A DNA stretch of 64,000 nt. Origin: Paguma larvata. Lineage: Eukaryota > Chordata > Mammalia > Carnivora > Viverridae. Of the stretch, positions 1-11,112 are shown one piece after another. The position numbers and the translations under genes were made by a program. Numbering within the stretch: the first letter of the stretch is position 1; the number at the start of each line of letters is the position of its first letter. Where the stretch lies: contig CM057844.1 of NCBI GenBank assembly GCA_030068075.1, forward strand, positions 17,592,001-17,656,000, given 5' to 3'. The notes beneath the pieces were generated by a model. That model had not been told where the DNA came from. It ran no database searches and was given only the letters and a program-made list of their open reading frames with translations.

Positions 1-855
1 GAGAGAGAGGAAGAAAGGAAGAAGAAAGCAATCATATTTTTCAAGGAAGAAAGGGCAGGAGACCTTGTCTAACAGGGTAAAAGCAAAAAGGTGCAGAATC
101 GCCAGGGCCTTTCCAACACAGACATTGAACCTCAGGCTCTAGCCCTTCCCAACAATGAAACGATAGGAGAATTCAGGACCCGGGCACTGCTCCGGCATAA
201 CTGTGGACAGATTTTCCCCCATATGTTTACAGAATTCCGAAAGTACAGAAATAGCTGTTGAGCTCTAAGCAGTTTTTGTAAAATTACCCCAGCTCGGAGA
301 TGTTTTCATTCTACCCTGGGGACTCTTTGGTGAAATCTAAATAAGTGGAAAGGTTCAGCTATTTTGGAGTTTTCCTTGTGCTAAATAATATTCTGTAGAT
401 TGGATTAAAAGCAGGGAAAAAGTAGATATTTTCATATTCACATAAATCAAAATGGTGAATGTTTAAAACAAACAAAAAAGTGCCTTTGGGCTAAAACCAA
501 TTATGGAAATTCTTAGCCAAAAAGGATAACTTATTAGATCATTTATAATGAGCACAACATGCAAATGAAAACTTGGTGTCCCTGTCCTCAGCTACCACAG
601 ACATTATGATGCTTTCTATTTATAAAAATGATCACAATAAGGTTCTGGAAGGCCCATAGTAGGAGGATCTGGACAAGGGTCTACAAAAATTCTGCCTGAT
701 CAACACTGATTGCAGCAATAGTCGGTACACAGTGTGACAGCTGTGGGTAAATTTTCTTTCTCTTGTGGTTCTCCTCATTAACTTCACTGGTTCTTAGGGG
801 TTATTTTTCAAATTAGTTAATTCACAAAAGCACAATGAGAACAACTCTGTTCACC
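1..855. other. Unique non-coding sequence
   Basis: No gene or recognisable repeat is seen. The first 30 bases are a GA-rich run that may be the edge of a simple repeat continuing outside the window. The rest is AT-rich sequence with stops in all frames. Confidence 0.6.
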
Positions 856-859
856 TGAT

Positions 860-1089
860 GAGTTTCCACTCCTTCAGACAGCAGCTCAAACAATACTTCC
901 CCAGAGAAGCTCTCTCTGACCATAAACCCCAAACAAACTCAAGCAAAATATTATATATTATAGCCCCTAATCAGTTTCTGTCTCTCCCTTAGAATGGAAT
1001 CCCCTGGAAAGCAGAAACAATGTCTATTATACTCATCATAGTAGCCCCATGCCTAACCTTTAGTGAATACTCTAAGCAAATATTTATTG
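860..1089 (+). mobile_element. L2 LINE 3' end
   Basis: The order of short blocks matches the 3' end of the mammalian LINE L2: a cagctcaaa block, a ccagagaagctctctctgacc block, a ctcccttagaatggaa block, then gaaagcagaaacaatgtct, and finally aatatttattgaa at the 3' tip. It is an old, 5'-truncated, non-functional fragment. Its tail, normally a short TGAA repeat, runs straight into the GGAA array that follows. Confidence 0.8.
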
Positions 1090-1199
1090 AAGGAAGGAAG
1101 GAAGGAAGGAAGGAAGGAAGGAAGGAAGGAAGGAAGGAAGGAAGGAAAGGAGGGAGGGAGGAAGGAAGGAAGGGAGGGAGGAAGGAAGGAAGGAAAGAA
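1090..1199. repeat. (GGAA)n microsatellite
   Basis: About 110 bp of GGAA/GAAG units, nearly pure for the first 56 bp and then mixed with GGGA and AAGA variants. It starts exactly at the 3' tip of the L2 fragment, so it probably grew from the L2 tail. It creates open frames on both strands (Lys/Glu/Gly-rich on plus, Ser/Phe/Pro/Leu-rich on minus) that are not genes. GGAA is the core ETS-factor motif. Confidence 0.97.
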
Positions 1200-1885
1200 A
1201 ATTATCCTTAATATCTAATAATATAATTTCATTACTAGAAAGATTTTGACTGCAAGTAACACAATACACACCTGAACTTCATTAAGAAGTCCAGAGGCAG
1301 GTGTTTCCAGAGTAGGTAAATTGACCAGTTTAACCATGTCAGGGCACCGAATCTACTTCACTGTCAGTCTCTTGATTTCCCCCTTATCATCACAAGATGG
1401 CTGCCACAATTTTGAGCATACACCCTCACAAAACTGGGTTTAAACCAGTAAATACCAAAAGAAGAGATCACGTCTCAAACATCAGTCTCTTATTAAGGAA
1501 GAAAATTCTCAGAGACCTACTGAACAGATTTCTTCCTCAGTTCCCAATGGCCAGAATATGCCCTTAGCCAACCTGCAAGGAAGGCTGGGAAAGAAAGTGC
1601 CTGGCATTTCTATATCTATAATAAGAGGAGGGCTCTGTGAGCAAAAAGAAAGAGTAGACAAATGTAGCAATCAAGAGTCTGCCGGAGGGACTTAAGATTG
1701 TACTCTTGAGTCACCATTTTTTAAAAAATATATAATTAAAATATGAGCCCTGTTGTACCATGAGAACGTGGGAAGAACACGTTCTACGCATCGCTTCCCT
1801 TCGTCCAAAGAGGCAGAAAAGCAGGAGAATCCAAAAATGCTTCAAGAAATGAAATCCAATGTCTGACAAAAAAAGAACCTTAATA
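1200..1885. other. Unique non-coding sequence
   Basis: No recognisable gene or repeat. Short open frames at 1711-1920 on the minus strand have no protein-like features. Confidence 0.55.
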
Positions 1886-1999
1886 GGGCACCTGGCTGGC
1901 TCAGTCGATACAGCATGCAAGTTTTAATCTCTGAGTCATTGAGTTCGAGTCCCATGTGGGGTGTAGAGATAACGTAAAAGAAAATATTAAAAAAAAAAC
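1886..1999 (+). mobile_element. Older short carnivore SINE
   Basis: Short tRNA-derived carnivore SINE: gggcacctggctggctcag head, a gagttcgagtcccatg B-box-like block, the diagnostic gggtgtagagataac block and a poly-A tail. It lacks the long CT-rich middle of the felid form, so it belongs to an older subfamily. No clean target-site duplication is visible. Confidence 0.85.
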
Positions 2000-3030
2000 A
2001 CCCTGTCAACATTATGACTTCAAAGATTATTTTGAAGTCTTATTAGCTCAGAGAAATGTAGCAGAAATGTATCATGTTTCATCTTGCCATCTATAGGCTG
2101 TTGTTTAACTGATGGCTCCTGCCCATTAACGGCTGTCATTATAGCAAAATGATTTTGTTGGATCTAGTAGTATGCAAGCACTCATTACTTCTTTTATTCC
2201 CAATAAATATAAAAGTTGCTTTCAAGTACTTACCAGATCAACCAAAACATTCAGTGAGTACCATAAAATAGACTGTCTGGGAAACCAAAAGAATCACCGA
2301 CTACTTGAAGTTAGGTATAGCATCTGACGTATCTTTGTAAGTGTACTAAAACCCAAGATTATTGAGAAGTCAAAAGATACAGAGACTCAACTCATGTTAT
2401 GAATGGAATATGAGCTTTTATTTGAGTGCAGATACTAGAGACATATCTTATGTCTTTTACTTCCTCTGTCATATTAGCTCTATTTCAAAACATATTTCAG
2501 AAATTCCTCAATTAGCTGCAAAGTGCTGAAACAGTCCATTTCAGCTTTACTGGTGGGAATTTGACATACCTGGGAATAGAAGCCAGCCTATACCACTGAC
2601 TTGGAGATGAGGATCAATTTCTTCTTCAACTCAGAAAGATAGGACCATGAAGGCCTCACTCAAGGTTTTCCCAGATCCAGAAGGTTAGGGACTCCACTGT
2701 TCCTTGGAATGATTAAGCAAATCTGGCGAATTCATCCATCAATTGAAGCTCAAACTAGTATTGTAAGAGTGCTGCAATGATTAACTCTTCTCAGCATGCA
2801 ACATCTTTACACACCATATCCCTTGGGATCATCTGAAATTTTGAGCAGGTAAAAGGAGTAACCTGCTGGAAAATCTGCTTGGTGACTGGTATTACAGGAT
2901 TCATGATCTATTCTGTGGCTCTTTCACAGGAAAAAAATTGTCAACTGTATTATTTAGGCTTTGGCTTCATCATTACCTATGATACTTTATCTTCTCTTAA
3001 ACTCATTTCCTATATTTTACAAACCTTGTT
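2000..3030. other. Unique non-coding sequence
   Basis: No gene or repeat recognised. AT-rich, with stops in all frames. Confidence 0.55.
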
Positions 3031-3040
3031 ATTTTCAAAT

Positions 3041-3330
3041 TTTTATTTTTATTTATTTTTTGAGAAAGAGAGAAAGGGTGCAAGTGAGGGATGGGCAGAA
3101 AGAGAGAATCCCAGGAGGAGGGATGGTGGGGTGGAGAGAGAGAGAATTGGGGCTCACCGAAGCAGGGTTCATGTTTACCTAAAGTGGGGCTCCTGCTCAA
3201 CCCAAGCAGGGCTTGAGCTGACCTGAGGCGGAGTTCAAGCTCACTCCATGTGGGACTCAAACTCACTAACTGTGAGATCATGACCTGAGCTAAAGTCAGA
3301 TGCTCAATGACTGAGTCATCCAGGCATCCC
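3041..3330 (-). mobile_element. Carnivore SINE, long divergent copy
   Basis: Read on the minus strand it has the SINE head (complement of gactgagtcatccaggcatccc at the right end), a B-box region and an A-rich tail (ttatttttatttattttt at the left end). At about 290 bp it is longer than the roughly 210-230 bp of its neighbours. The extra length is in the middle, where a caagcagggctt/ggagttcaagctcac-like unit recurs. Flanking attttcaaattt and attttcgaaaattt look like a decayed TSD. Confidence 0.85.
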
Positions 3331-4246
3331 ATTTTCGAAAATTTAAAACTACACTTCTCAACAAACACCCTTCCATTCTCCTTCTGTGAGAAGTGAGAGG
3401 ATTCATTTTCAGAAATATCAAATAAAGGCAGTTCTGTCTAGTTAACAATAGGTTTACAAACTATTGGGTATATGTATGAATCATCTACCTCCCCACTCCC
3501 CACACCATTCCGCCAAAAGGCAGTTCCAAACCCCTAGATACCTCACTTCCAAGTTCTTCCCCTCTCCATTTCATGGACTTATTTTCACCAGCTTTGCAAC
3601 GAGTATGTGCCAAAGAACTGAAGTCTCTGCGTCACCTCAAGGGATGTATTTTTTGCCTTACGTGGGCATAGGAGACTTCCGGGTAAGGCTGTAACCTCTG
3701 TAGTACTCAGCCAATGAGGAATCAGGGGAGGGACTTGCATGCTAGAAGATAAATTTCCTGCTGTGACTGCCCCAAGTGTGCTCTTACATCAGATACCAGC
3801 TCTTGCAAGAACGTTGGTTAAAGTCTCGCTTCACTGTGCTCGGAGTCTCCATGTCCCTCTTAAGTACTGGGTCAGCGTACTAATTTCTCACACTTCCATC
3901 CTGCAAGGTTCCATACACATATTCTCCCCCATTTCCAGTGATTTGTATGTTGTTCTGTGACCGTGATGTGATAACCCTCTCAGAATACTTAACATAGATA
4001 CGAGTGAATGTTGGTTTTTACACATGTATAAATATTAGAGATGGCAGTATTCCCTTAGAGATATTTGAAAAAGATTTCATTTTGAGGGCTTGACATTTCC
4101 CAAAGTCCCTGAAAATGCTGATAGAGCCAAAAAGTATTTAGGATACATTAAAAAAAAAAGCAAAAAAAACAAAAAAGCCATAATATGTTTCCTCATGTTG
4201 TCCATATGCAACAAAACTGAGCTTGTTTTAAAATGCAGATTCTTAG
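3331..4246. other. Unique non-coding sequence
   Basis: No gene or repeat recognised. Open frames at 3464-3694 and 3739-3960 have no recognisable domain, no splice context and no similarity that I know. Confidence 0.5.
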
Positions 4247-4256
4247 TCGCCTTCTT

Positions 4257-4477
4257 TTTTTTTTTAATTTTTTTAACGTTTATTTATTTTTGAGAGACAT
4301 AGAGGCAGAGCATGAGTGGGGGAAGGGCACAGAGAGAGGGAGATACAGAATTGGAAGCAGGCTCCAGGCTCTGAGCCATCAGCACAGAGCCCGACGCGGG
4401 GCTCGAACTCACAGACCATGAGATCATGACCTGAGCCGAAGTCGGCCGCTTAACCAACTGAGCCACCCAGGCGCCCC
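4257..4477 (-). mobile_element. Felid tRNA-Lys SINE
   Basis: Near-consensus felid SINE. The right end complements gcgcctgggtggctcag, the left end is a T-rich tail with aacgtttatttattttt. It is flanked by a perfect 10-bp TSD, tcgccttctt, at 4247-4256 and 4478-4487. Good preservation implies a fairly recent insertion. The sense strand holds a 60-codon open frame shared with other copies (see findings). Confidence 0.97.
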
Positions 4478-4487
4478 TCGCCTTCTT

Positions 4488-5224
4488 AAATGTACTAAAT
4501 CAGGCTCACATGAGGTGAGATTTTAAAATATGGGGTTTTTAATTTTTTATGTCCCCTTCTCAAGGTGATTCTTACCCAGCGTTATAGAACTGCTAGCATA
4601 AGGTTTTTCAGGACTAACAATTTCCTCAATTTCATCAATCAATCTGAAATAAAGGAGGTGAATGGGTGAACAAAAGGAGGCCAAAGAAAGATATTTCTAG
4701 AAACAAGGCTTGTCATGACTATCACTCACAGTGTCTTTGTGCCATAAACTTCTTTCACAGACCCGGAAGCTAGTAATACATTCCTTCTCAGATTCATTTT
4801 TTTCCAAAGCGCAAAACAAAATGCATACAATTATGAAAAAAATGAGTTCTATTAGAGTTTAATTCTGTCTATGGATACCTTGGTATTTTTGTGAACACTA
4901 GATTAAGAATCTTTGAAACAAGGGACAAAGTAACCCAACTATCAGAACCTGCTAAGTGGGAATGACAGATCAGATTTGGTTAGATGCTACCTGATGCTTG
5001 AGGTCTAATTTAGGATTAGTTGCAGTAGGAGACTCTAAAACTGCTTGAGAGAAGAGTCATTAAAGCTGATAACAAAAGTGTTTAGGGATGGAACCCATAC
5101 AAAAAGGACAAGACACATAAACTGTTCTCCTCTGTCTTCCATCTCTCTCTTTACACTTCCTCTCAGGCTATACAAATGGAAAATACTCCTCTATTTTAAA
5201 ATCCATACCTTGCTTCTGCTGCTT
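4488..5224. other. Unique non-coding sequence
   Basis: No gene or repeat recognised. Confidence 0.5.
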
Positions 5225-5491
5225 TTTTTCTTAGCGAAGCATCTAGAAAAACTTGGTCTGCACTTTACTCTTTACTCTTCTCTCACCTATCATCTGCCTT
5301 CTGTCCCCATTTACTATTGCTGTTGTTTCCGCCAAAGTCACCAACAGCTGACACTATTGACCACTCCCTCCACTTACAGTTTACTTATTTAACTTCCTAG
5401 TTCCTTTTTTCCTGGTTTTCTCATTGCTACAGATTCTCCTTTTCAGTTTCTCCTCCATGGGCTCCTATTTCTCCATTATCCCTAAAACGTG
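5225..5491 (+). mobile_element. L2 LINE reverse-transcriptase remnant, 5' part
   Basis: Decayed L2 ORF2 fragment. In plus frame 1, codons from 5350 read D-T-I-D-H-S-L, matching the conserved AFDTVDHSL stretch of L2-type reverse transcriptases. Surrounding cttctctcacc and tctcctccatgggctcc blocks fit the L2 consensus order. The frame is broken elsewhere and no activity is possible. A SINE (5500-5726) interrupts it and homology resumes at 5735. Confidence 0.7.
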
Positions 5492-5499
5492 TCTCATCA

Positions 5500-5726
5500 C
5501 TAACTTCTTTTGTTTTTAAGATAATTTATTTATTTTGAGAGAGACAGAGCAAGCAGGCCCAAGAGTGGGGGAGGAACGGAGAGTGAGGGAAACAGAGAGA
5601 ATCCCAAGCAGGCTCCACGCTGCCAGCGCAGAGCCCAATGTGGGGTTCGATCCCATGAACCATGAGATTGTGACCTAAGCCGAAACTAAGAGTGACGTGC
5701 TTAAGCGACCGAGCCACCCAGGCATC
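5500..5726 (-). mobile_element. Carnivore SINE inside L2
   Basis: Minus-strand SINE with tail ttttaagataatttatttatttt on the left and head complement gagccacccaggc on the right. The likely TSD is tctcatca at 5492-5499 and 5727-5734. It inserted into the older L2 sequence and splits it. Confidence 0.93.
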
Positions 5727-5734
5727 TCTCATCA

Positions 5735-6170
5735 TTTGCTTCTGTCCTCAGTCCTCTTTCCTTCACTTTTTCTTCAAATTTTATCTGTCCCTCCTCCTGA
5801 TTCCAACATACTGCCTTATTTTAAGCCTCCATCTTTATTACTAATTATTTACTGCAGTGGTTGCCTAACCTACCTACCTATCTTCAGTTTCCTTTCTAAT
5901 CCAATCCTACCCACTCTCAAGGAAGAAGCATTTCTCTTATTTGGAGTTGATCCTTCCCTTGGTTTTCAAGGCATTGTTTGCCCTAGTTTTCCTCCCAAAT
6001 ATCCTCTTCGAAGCCATTTCTATTTAGGTGAGGTATCTCTCTGTGTGTCCCTACAGTACCCTGAAACCTAGCAAAGCTCTCAAAATTATCCCATCAATGA
6101 TCTCCCCTTCTAGACTATGGGCTCCAGGAGGGTTCACAGGACTTAGCCTGGACCTTCTATTTTTCTCCTC
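5735..6170 (+). mobile_element. L2 LINE remnant, 3' part
   Basis: Continuation of the L2 copy. Codons from 5738 (plus frame 2) read A-S-V-L-S-P-L-S-F, corresponding to the GSVLGPLLF motif that follows the active site in L2 reverse transcriptases. The ctagactatgggctccaggagg block near 6110 resembles the L2 3' end (gactgtgagctccttgagg). Frames are broken and the fragment is fossil. Confidence 0.6.
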
Positions 6171-6220
6171 CCATCACACATACAGAGGAGCTCAAAAATT
6201 CCTCATCAAATTAAGAAAAT

Positions 6221-6438
6221 TGCCTGGGTGGCTCAGAAGGTTAAGCATCCAACTTTGGCTCAGGTCATGACCTCGCAGTTCATGGGTTTGAGCCCCGTGT
6301 CAGGCTCTGTGCTGACAGCTCAGAGCCTGGATCTTGCTTTGGATTCTGTGTCTCCCTCTCTCTCTGTCACTCCCCTGCTCATGCTGTCTCAATCTCTCAA
6401 GAATAAATAAACATTTAACAAATTTTTAATTAAAAAAA
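6221..6438 (+). mobile_element. Felid tRNA-Lys SINE
   Basis: Plus-strand copy: tgcctgggtggctcagaagg head, ggtttgagccccgtgtcagg B-box region, CT-rich middle, aataaataaacatttaac tail and an A-rich end. Slightly truncated at the 5' tip. No clear TSD. Confidence 0.95.
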
Positions 6439-6689
6439 GGAAAATCGACTTAAGGAAGGAAAGACAAAACACTGATTTTTAAAATGAAAAACAAACTGGG
6501 ATAACCGTAAACTCTACCACTCATTCTCTGCCTCTTTGGACAGTAAATGCATGAGACTGTTTTACACAATGATATAAAACAGTAAAGGACATGGTAGGAA
6601 GAAGGAGGTAATTAATCATGCCTTCCATTTAGACGTGGTCAAATAAAAATCCTGAATTCCCGACCGGCAGATGACTGCCATACTAGATC

Positions 6690-6900
6690 CATCTCATTCA
6701 TTAACCTTTTTATTCATTCAACACATAATTTTGAGTGGCTACTACATGCCAGTATGCAAGGCATTGAGGATTCAGTAGTGAACATATATTCACAGTTCCA
6801 CCCTCATGGAATCATAAGCGTGATGAGAGAAGTAGACAATAAATAAATCCATGCTTCTAAGCTGTGATAAGTGCATAAAGGAGAACTTTCCTGAAGGATC
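6690..6900. mobile_element. Ancient LINE-like fragment, family unresolved
   Basis: Short blocks (ttcattcaacacataattttgag, ctactacatgccag, agtagacaataaataaat, gtgataagtgcataaagg) match, in order, a common ancient mammalian LINE (L1M/L2-type) untranslated segment. Too diverged to name without alignment. Confidence 0.5.
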
Positions 6901-7854
6901 TACTGGACAAAGGACAAATGCACATTCTATTTCTAGGAGGTCTCTGAGTCCGAAAAATGAATTGGCCTTTGTGTGAGTCTTAAAGATTTCTTTTGTCCTC
7001 TTAACTGGACTCTTAAACTAGAAGTAACCTAACAAGTTTACCTTTTCTCTTCCCTCCAAACACTGGTCTTGACCCTCCCGAGAGAATACCCTCATGGCAT
7101 AAGGAATGCCTTTCCCCTAAAGTCGGGAGTGAGCCTTCTTCAAGGTTATATTTCCTTTGCCTGAATCCAACATGGACTTCCACAATCAAGCCTGGTCACT
7201 GACAACATGGTGGGAGAATAAAAGAAGAATTCTTTTAGAACTCTTGGCCCAATTTTATTGGTCCAATTTTATTTCTATTCCTTTTACTTATCACTCTGAA
7301 AATGTTACCACCAAATCAGGTCAATTAGCCCATTGGTTCAGCCTGGTTTTCTTGAGAGCCATAGCTCCTTCTCTTTAAGGTTGGCATGGCAGTGGGGGAG
7401 AAAGATTTGTGCTCCCCTGAGACAAATAATCAAGGAAACTGTGACAGTGTTTGTGCTCTTCTCTTCCTCCTTCTTTTCATGCATTTGGCTTCTACCCACT
7501 CCTTGATATGATAAAGGAGGAGATAAAGGATAGGAGAAAGGAGCATAAAGAACAAAAAATAGAAGAAGAAAAATTCAAACAGCAGAAGAATAGTCAGTAG
7601 AAATCCTAATTTTTCACTTGCCTTTTTATGAAAAAGACTAAATTAAAACATTGACTCTCAAACGGAAGGTATCACCAGTCCCTCTTCTCCTCCTCCCACT
7701 ATCACTGAATTGACTAAATGTTTGTTGAGCATCTGCTATGTACCAGGAATTGTGCATAATTCTGATATTGTACAAAGAAATTTTTAGTTGTTAAACACAT
7801 TGAGATTGGGAAGGGATATTAGCATATATGTCCCATATTTTCCATCAGTGGTCA
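6901..7854. other. Unique non-coding sequence
   Basis: No gene recognised. At 7712-7760 the tgtttgttgagcatctgctatgtaccagg block resembles the start of a MIR or LINE repeat but is too short to assign. Confidence 0.5.
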
Positions 7855-8030
7855 AGCCACTGGTTCTCAGCATATTCAAGTCACCAGGAAATATATATAT
7901 ATACACAGGCAATGCCTAGGCCCCACCCTCAGAGATTCTAACTTATTGAGTTTGGTTGACCTCAAGGCATCAGTAATTTTTTAAAAGAGTAATTTTAATG
8001 TGTAGTCAGGACTGAGACCCATTGGCCTAG
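7855..8030 (+). mobile_element. MER5A-like hAT DNA transposon
   Basis: Non-autonomous hAT-Charlie element. A gccactggttctcag start, ggccccaccctcagagattctaac centre and gactgagacccattgg end follow the MER5A order. It has no coding capacity. A short TA run lies inside at 7890-7903. Confidence 0.7.
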
Positions 8031-9247
8031 GAAGTAGGTCAGACCATTCTGAAAGGTAACCAGTCTAGATCTTCCAAAGTCCTAGGAAGAAAGTCCTTTC
8101 CTATACTCAACCCACATTATGGACAACACTCTGATACTTTGGAGTAATTCCTGTATCTCCCAGCTACTTTCCCCAAGCACAAATCTTGACTCCCAGCATA
8201 TCCATATGTCAAAGCTCTCCTGAGAATACAAGGCATGGATGGTATCCTCTGTTTAATAACGGAGTTCTCCACTGGTTGCATTTCCAATCAATATCTCTGC
8301 TCTTCTTCTCCAAGCCTCTCCCTTCACAAGTAATGTATATCTAGGACAGGTTGAAATCTTAGTTTCTGTTGGTAATCTATATAATTATATTACTCAGCTA
8401 CCAAACCTACTCCTGTAAAAAAGACTTAAGAGATATTTTTTCCTGAGCCAGAAAGGAGGAGACCATGACACTCCCTCACAGTTATAGTCTGGTTTTGGAA
8501 GGAGCATTTATTTGAATGACAATGCCTTTGAAAATAATATTCCTACTTCCTTGCTGGGCCTTCCTCCTTGGCTGAGCAGGTGTTCATCAGGAAACAAAAT
8601 CTCATCCTCACTGATGGAACTGGCAGTGCCTTCTAAGTAGGCCAAAGAATTTGGAGCTTGTCTAACCAGAAATTCTTACCCACTCCCAAAAAATGCATAT
8701 CCTGTTCGTCCAAAGGATGATAATTAGCACCTGCTTCCACCACTGAACTCCTGTAGGATCTGGCATGTTGCTCTTATAGTTCCTCTGGTTCGTCTTGCAA
8801 CTTTTCCCTAATGAACCACATCAGTCACATGACATGCCACCTAATCTACCAGACAGGGTGTTGCAGGACTCCTTGGACCTAGGTGTGACCGCCCCAACAA
8901 AACCATTAGCGAGAGCATAAGAAAGGATGTAGCTGGAACTTGTCCAGGGATTTAATCCAATTAACTTGACAGCCGTAGATTCCTTTCCAGAAAAATTACA
9001 GCTTTGTAGAATATTGAAGCTAGAGGGACCTTAGAAATTACCTCATGCAGATATGGTTTACATTTTGGGACTCATTACCTCTGACTAAAATCAGGTGAAA
9101 GCAATGGACCTTCCTTCCAGAAAAAGGCATGTATATAGATTTTCACAAGACTTTAGGAGGTTGGATCATAAACTCCATGGACTGGGTCCATGTTCCCCTG
9201 TTGAGGAACTCGAATAAAAACTAACTGCTCCCCCGCCATACACACAT
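8031..9247. other. Unique non-coding sequence
   Basis: No gene. A short aagctagagggaccttagaaatt block at 9020-9050 resembles the start of an old MIR-like element continued by the next feature. Otherwise nothing recognised. Confidence 0.5.
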
Positions 9248-9381
9248 TTTATAGGTGAGGACACTGCAGTCCAGAGAAGTGTGCAATTCTCCAAAGAAGT
9301 CACACTTTAGTGGCAGAGACACAGCTTCAAACTCCTGATTCTAGTACCGTAGGACTTATCCAAGACCACTATCCTAACACC
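9248..9381 (-). mobile_element. MIR SINE remnant
   Basis: Block order ttataggtgaggacactgcagtccagagaagtg, tggcagagacacagcttcaaac, ctcctgattctag is the antisense signature of MIR-type ancient SINEs. Non-coding. Confidence 0.7.
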
Positions 9382-10004
9382 TCCTTAGAAAATATTTGGA
9401 GAATGACCTTTTTCTAAAACCACTATCCTTTGTCTGATGATTCCTGTTCGTGGACTTTCCCCTATCTACAGGCTGTGTCCTATTGGCAAGATGAGCAACC
9501 ATATCCTTTTGACTGAGCCTCTTAAGACAATCACTTAACTAACTCAAAATACTTTGAAGCATAAGCACTGGGGTTGGAGAGCTTTAGAGCCATATCTTCA
9601 CTAGAGCACCACCTGGTGGAGCACCACAATAAGTCCTACCTAAATAAGGAGAAGAAACCTAGGATTTAGATGGTAGCATTGACCATTTCTTTCATATTTG
9701 ATGCCAGACAGCAGTTTTATACAATTTTTTTACATAAATATTCCTTTAAACTAAATAACTAATTAAATCCAGATTCAAAATTAAGTGATTGCCCCCCAAA
9801 ATCAAGTTTTTAGTTCCTATCTTTTTATGAGGAGATACTTTTATCTTCCCTTTTTAACAGGTAAATCAAAAAACAAGGGTAAAATTTTTTCTGTTGGAGT
9901 AATAATTTCCAACTTCATGTGGCAAAAAGAAATTATCTCAGGTTATTTGGGTTTTCTTAGTTGTCCCATTATCTAGAGGCAACAAGATTCTGCTTCTATC
10001 TCTG

Positions 10005-10245
10005 ACATCTAGAGGCAGCATAATCTTGGGTAAATCATTTAATTGCATTCATCTGTGACACAGGGATAATCTGAGGCAATGGTCATGGCATGCACTAGCT
10101 GTATGACTTTGACAAATCACCACTTAAACTTCCTGTGCCTCAGTTTCCTCTTCTCCAAAATAAGGAAGACAATAATATCATTCATCTCTTAAGAGGATTT
10201 AATTATGTACTTTGTTCAGTTTTATGTCCAATGGCATGATATGGG
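10005..10245 (+). mobile_element. MIR SINE remnants (probably two)
   Basis: The segment from 10085 reads ctagctgtatgactttgac, cttcctgtgcctcagtttcctc and aaataaggaagacaataat, the core of MIR. A second, weaker run (cttgggtaaatcatttaa) lies just upstream at 10025-10070, suggesting two copies or a partial duplication. Confidence 0.75.
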
Positions 10246-10499
10246 CTTCACAGTAATTGAGATATTTTAAGCGATCAATACATTTTCCCCAAGACATGAA
10301 TTGTTGGGGAATTATACATGTCAAGCACTTGGTCTAATGCCAGGTTAATTGCACATACTTAATCACTTTTATTTATTAATAGCCAGTGGACGTAACCTAG
10401 TGGTTAGAACATAACCTCACAGATTGCAATAACACACATGAAACTGGCATAACATTAAGACCCAGAAAAATCCAGTGTGAGTAAGGTAAGGGAACGGTT

Positions 10500-10600
10500 C
10501 ACCTATTTTCTTAATAGATGATGAAACCGAGGCTCAGAAGTATTAAGGGTACATGGCTATCACAGGCAGTTCAGAACTAAAATCTAGGATCTAAGCTTTT
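10500..10600 (-). mobile_element. MIR SINE remnant
   Basis: taatagatgatgaaaccgaggctcagaag followed by a cagttcagaactaaaatc block is MIR antisense core. Short and diverged. Confidence 0.55.
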
Positions 10601-10719
10601 AGTTGTCCCCTACAAGGACAATCAAATGAGAAAAAAAGGAAAATGCTTTGAGGAGTTAAATCCACAGCACAAGGCTTTTTATCAGTCCATTTACATGGGT
10701 CTCTCAGCTTCAAACACTG

Positions 10720-11112
10720 AAGGACCAAACTCCCAAAGCTCCAACTTCACTGGCCATCAGTCACAGGTCCCTTCCCCGGGAAACCCGGGAGCAATGCCCA
10801 TCTCTGTGTGTGGTCAGACCTATCCATCCTGGAGCATCTGGGCTCCAGGACACATGGTGCCATCCTCCCAGAGGGCCTGGACTTCCTCGGAGACTAGGAG
10901 CTTCACACTGCTGGAGTTGGAAGAACAGCTGACAGGGCACAAAAGCTTGAGCTGACAGCAAGAAGAGAGGAAGATTTGCCAGAAAGTTTTAGTGACAGGG
11001 CCCTCACTCCCACAGGTCCCTCCAAGCTCTGGGACAGATCTCAAAAACGATTTGTCTTGTCTTTTGATTTTGCAAATTTTTCCAAAGAAAGATACAGTAA
11101 TCATAATAAATA
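10720..11112. other. GC-richer patch of unknown origin
   Basis: This segment is visibly richer in G and C than its surroundings and contains two CCCGGG palindromes 9 bp apart (10775-10780 and 10784-10789). The plus strand is open for 109 codons (10626-10952) and the minus strand for 94 and 66 codons in other frames. An AATAAATAAA signal sits at 11105. None of the translations shows a domain I recognise. It could be an LTR, an old processed copy, a non-coding exon or unique DNA. Coding status is not supported. Confidence 0.35.

Noticed and set aside
1020..1269. Open frames on both strands across the GGAA array
   Set aside because: Pure products of a tetranucleotide repeat.
2879..3368. Overlapping frames of 115 and 121 codons on both strands
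   Set aside because: Both run through the long SINE at 3041-3330.
4430..4477. tRNA gene candidates in SINE heads
   Set aside because: The A- and B-box-like blocks belong to tRNA-derived SINEs. No intact cloverleaf with a proper acceptor stem is present.
5045..5392. 115-codon open frame as a possible gene
   Set aside because: The right part is an L2 RT remnant in the wrong context, followed by stops and a SINE. Not a host gene.
5697..6071. 124-codon open frame
   Set aside because: Starts in a SINE head and runs through L2 sequence. No independent gene.
9609..9623. CTCF-like motif ccacctggtggagca
   Set aside because: Fits only 12 of 15 consensus positions. Such partial matches are common.
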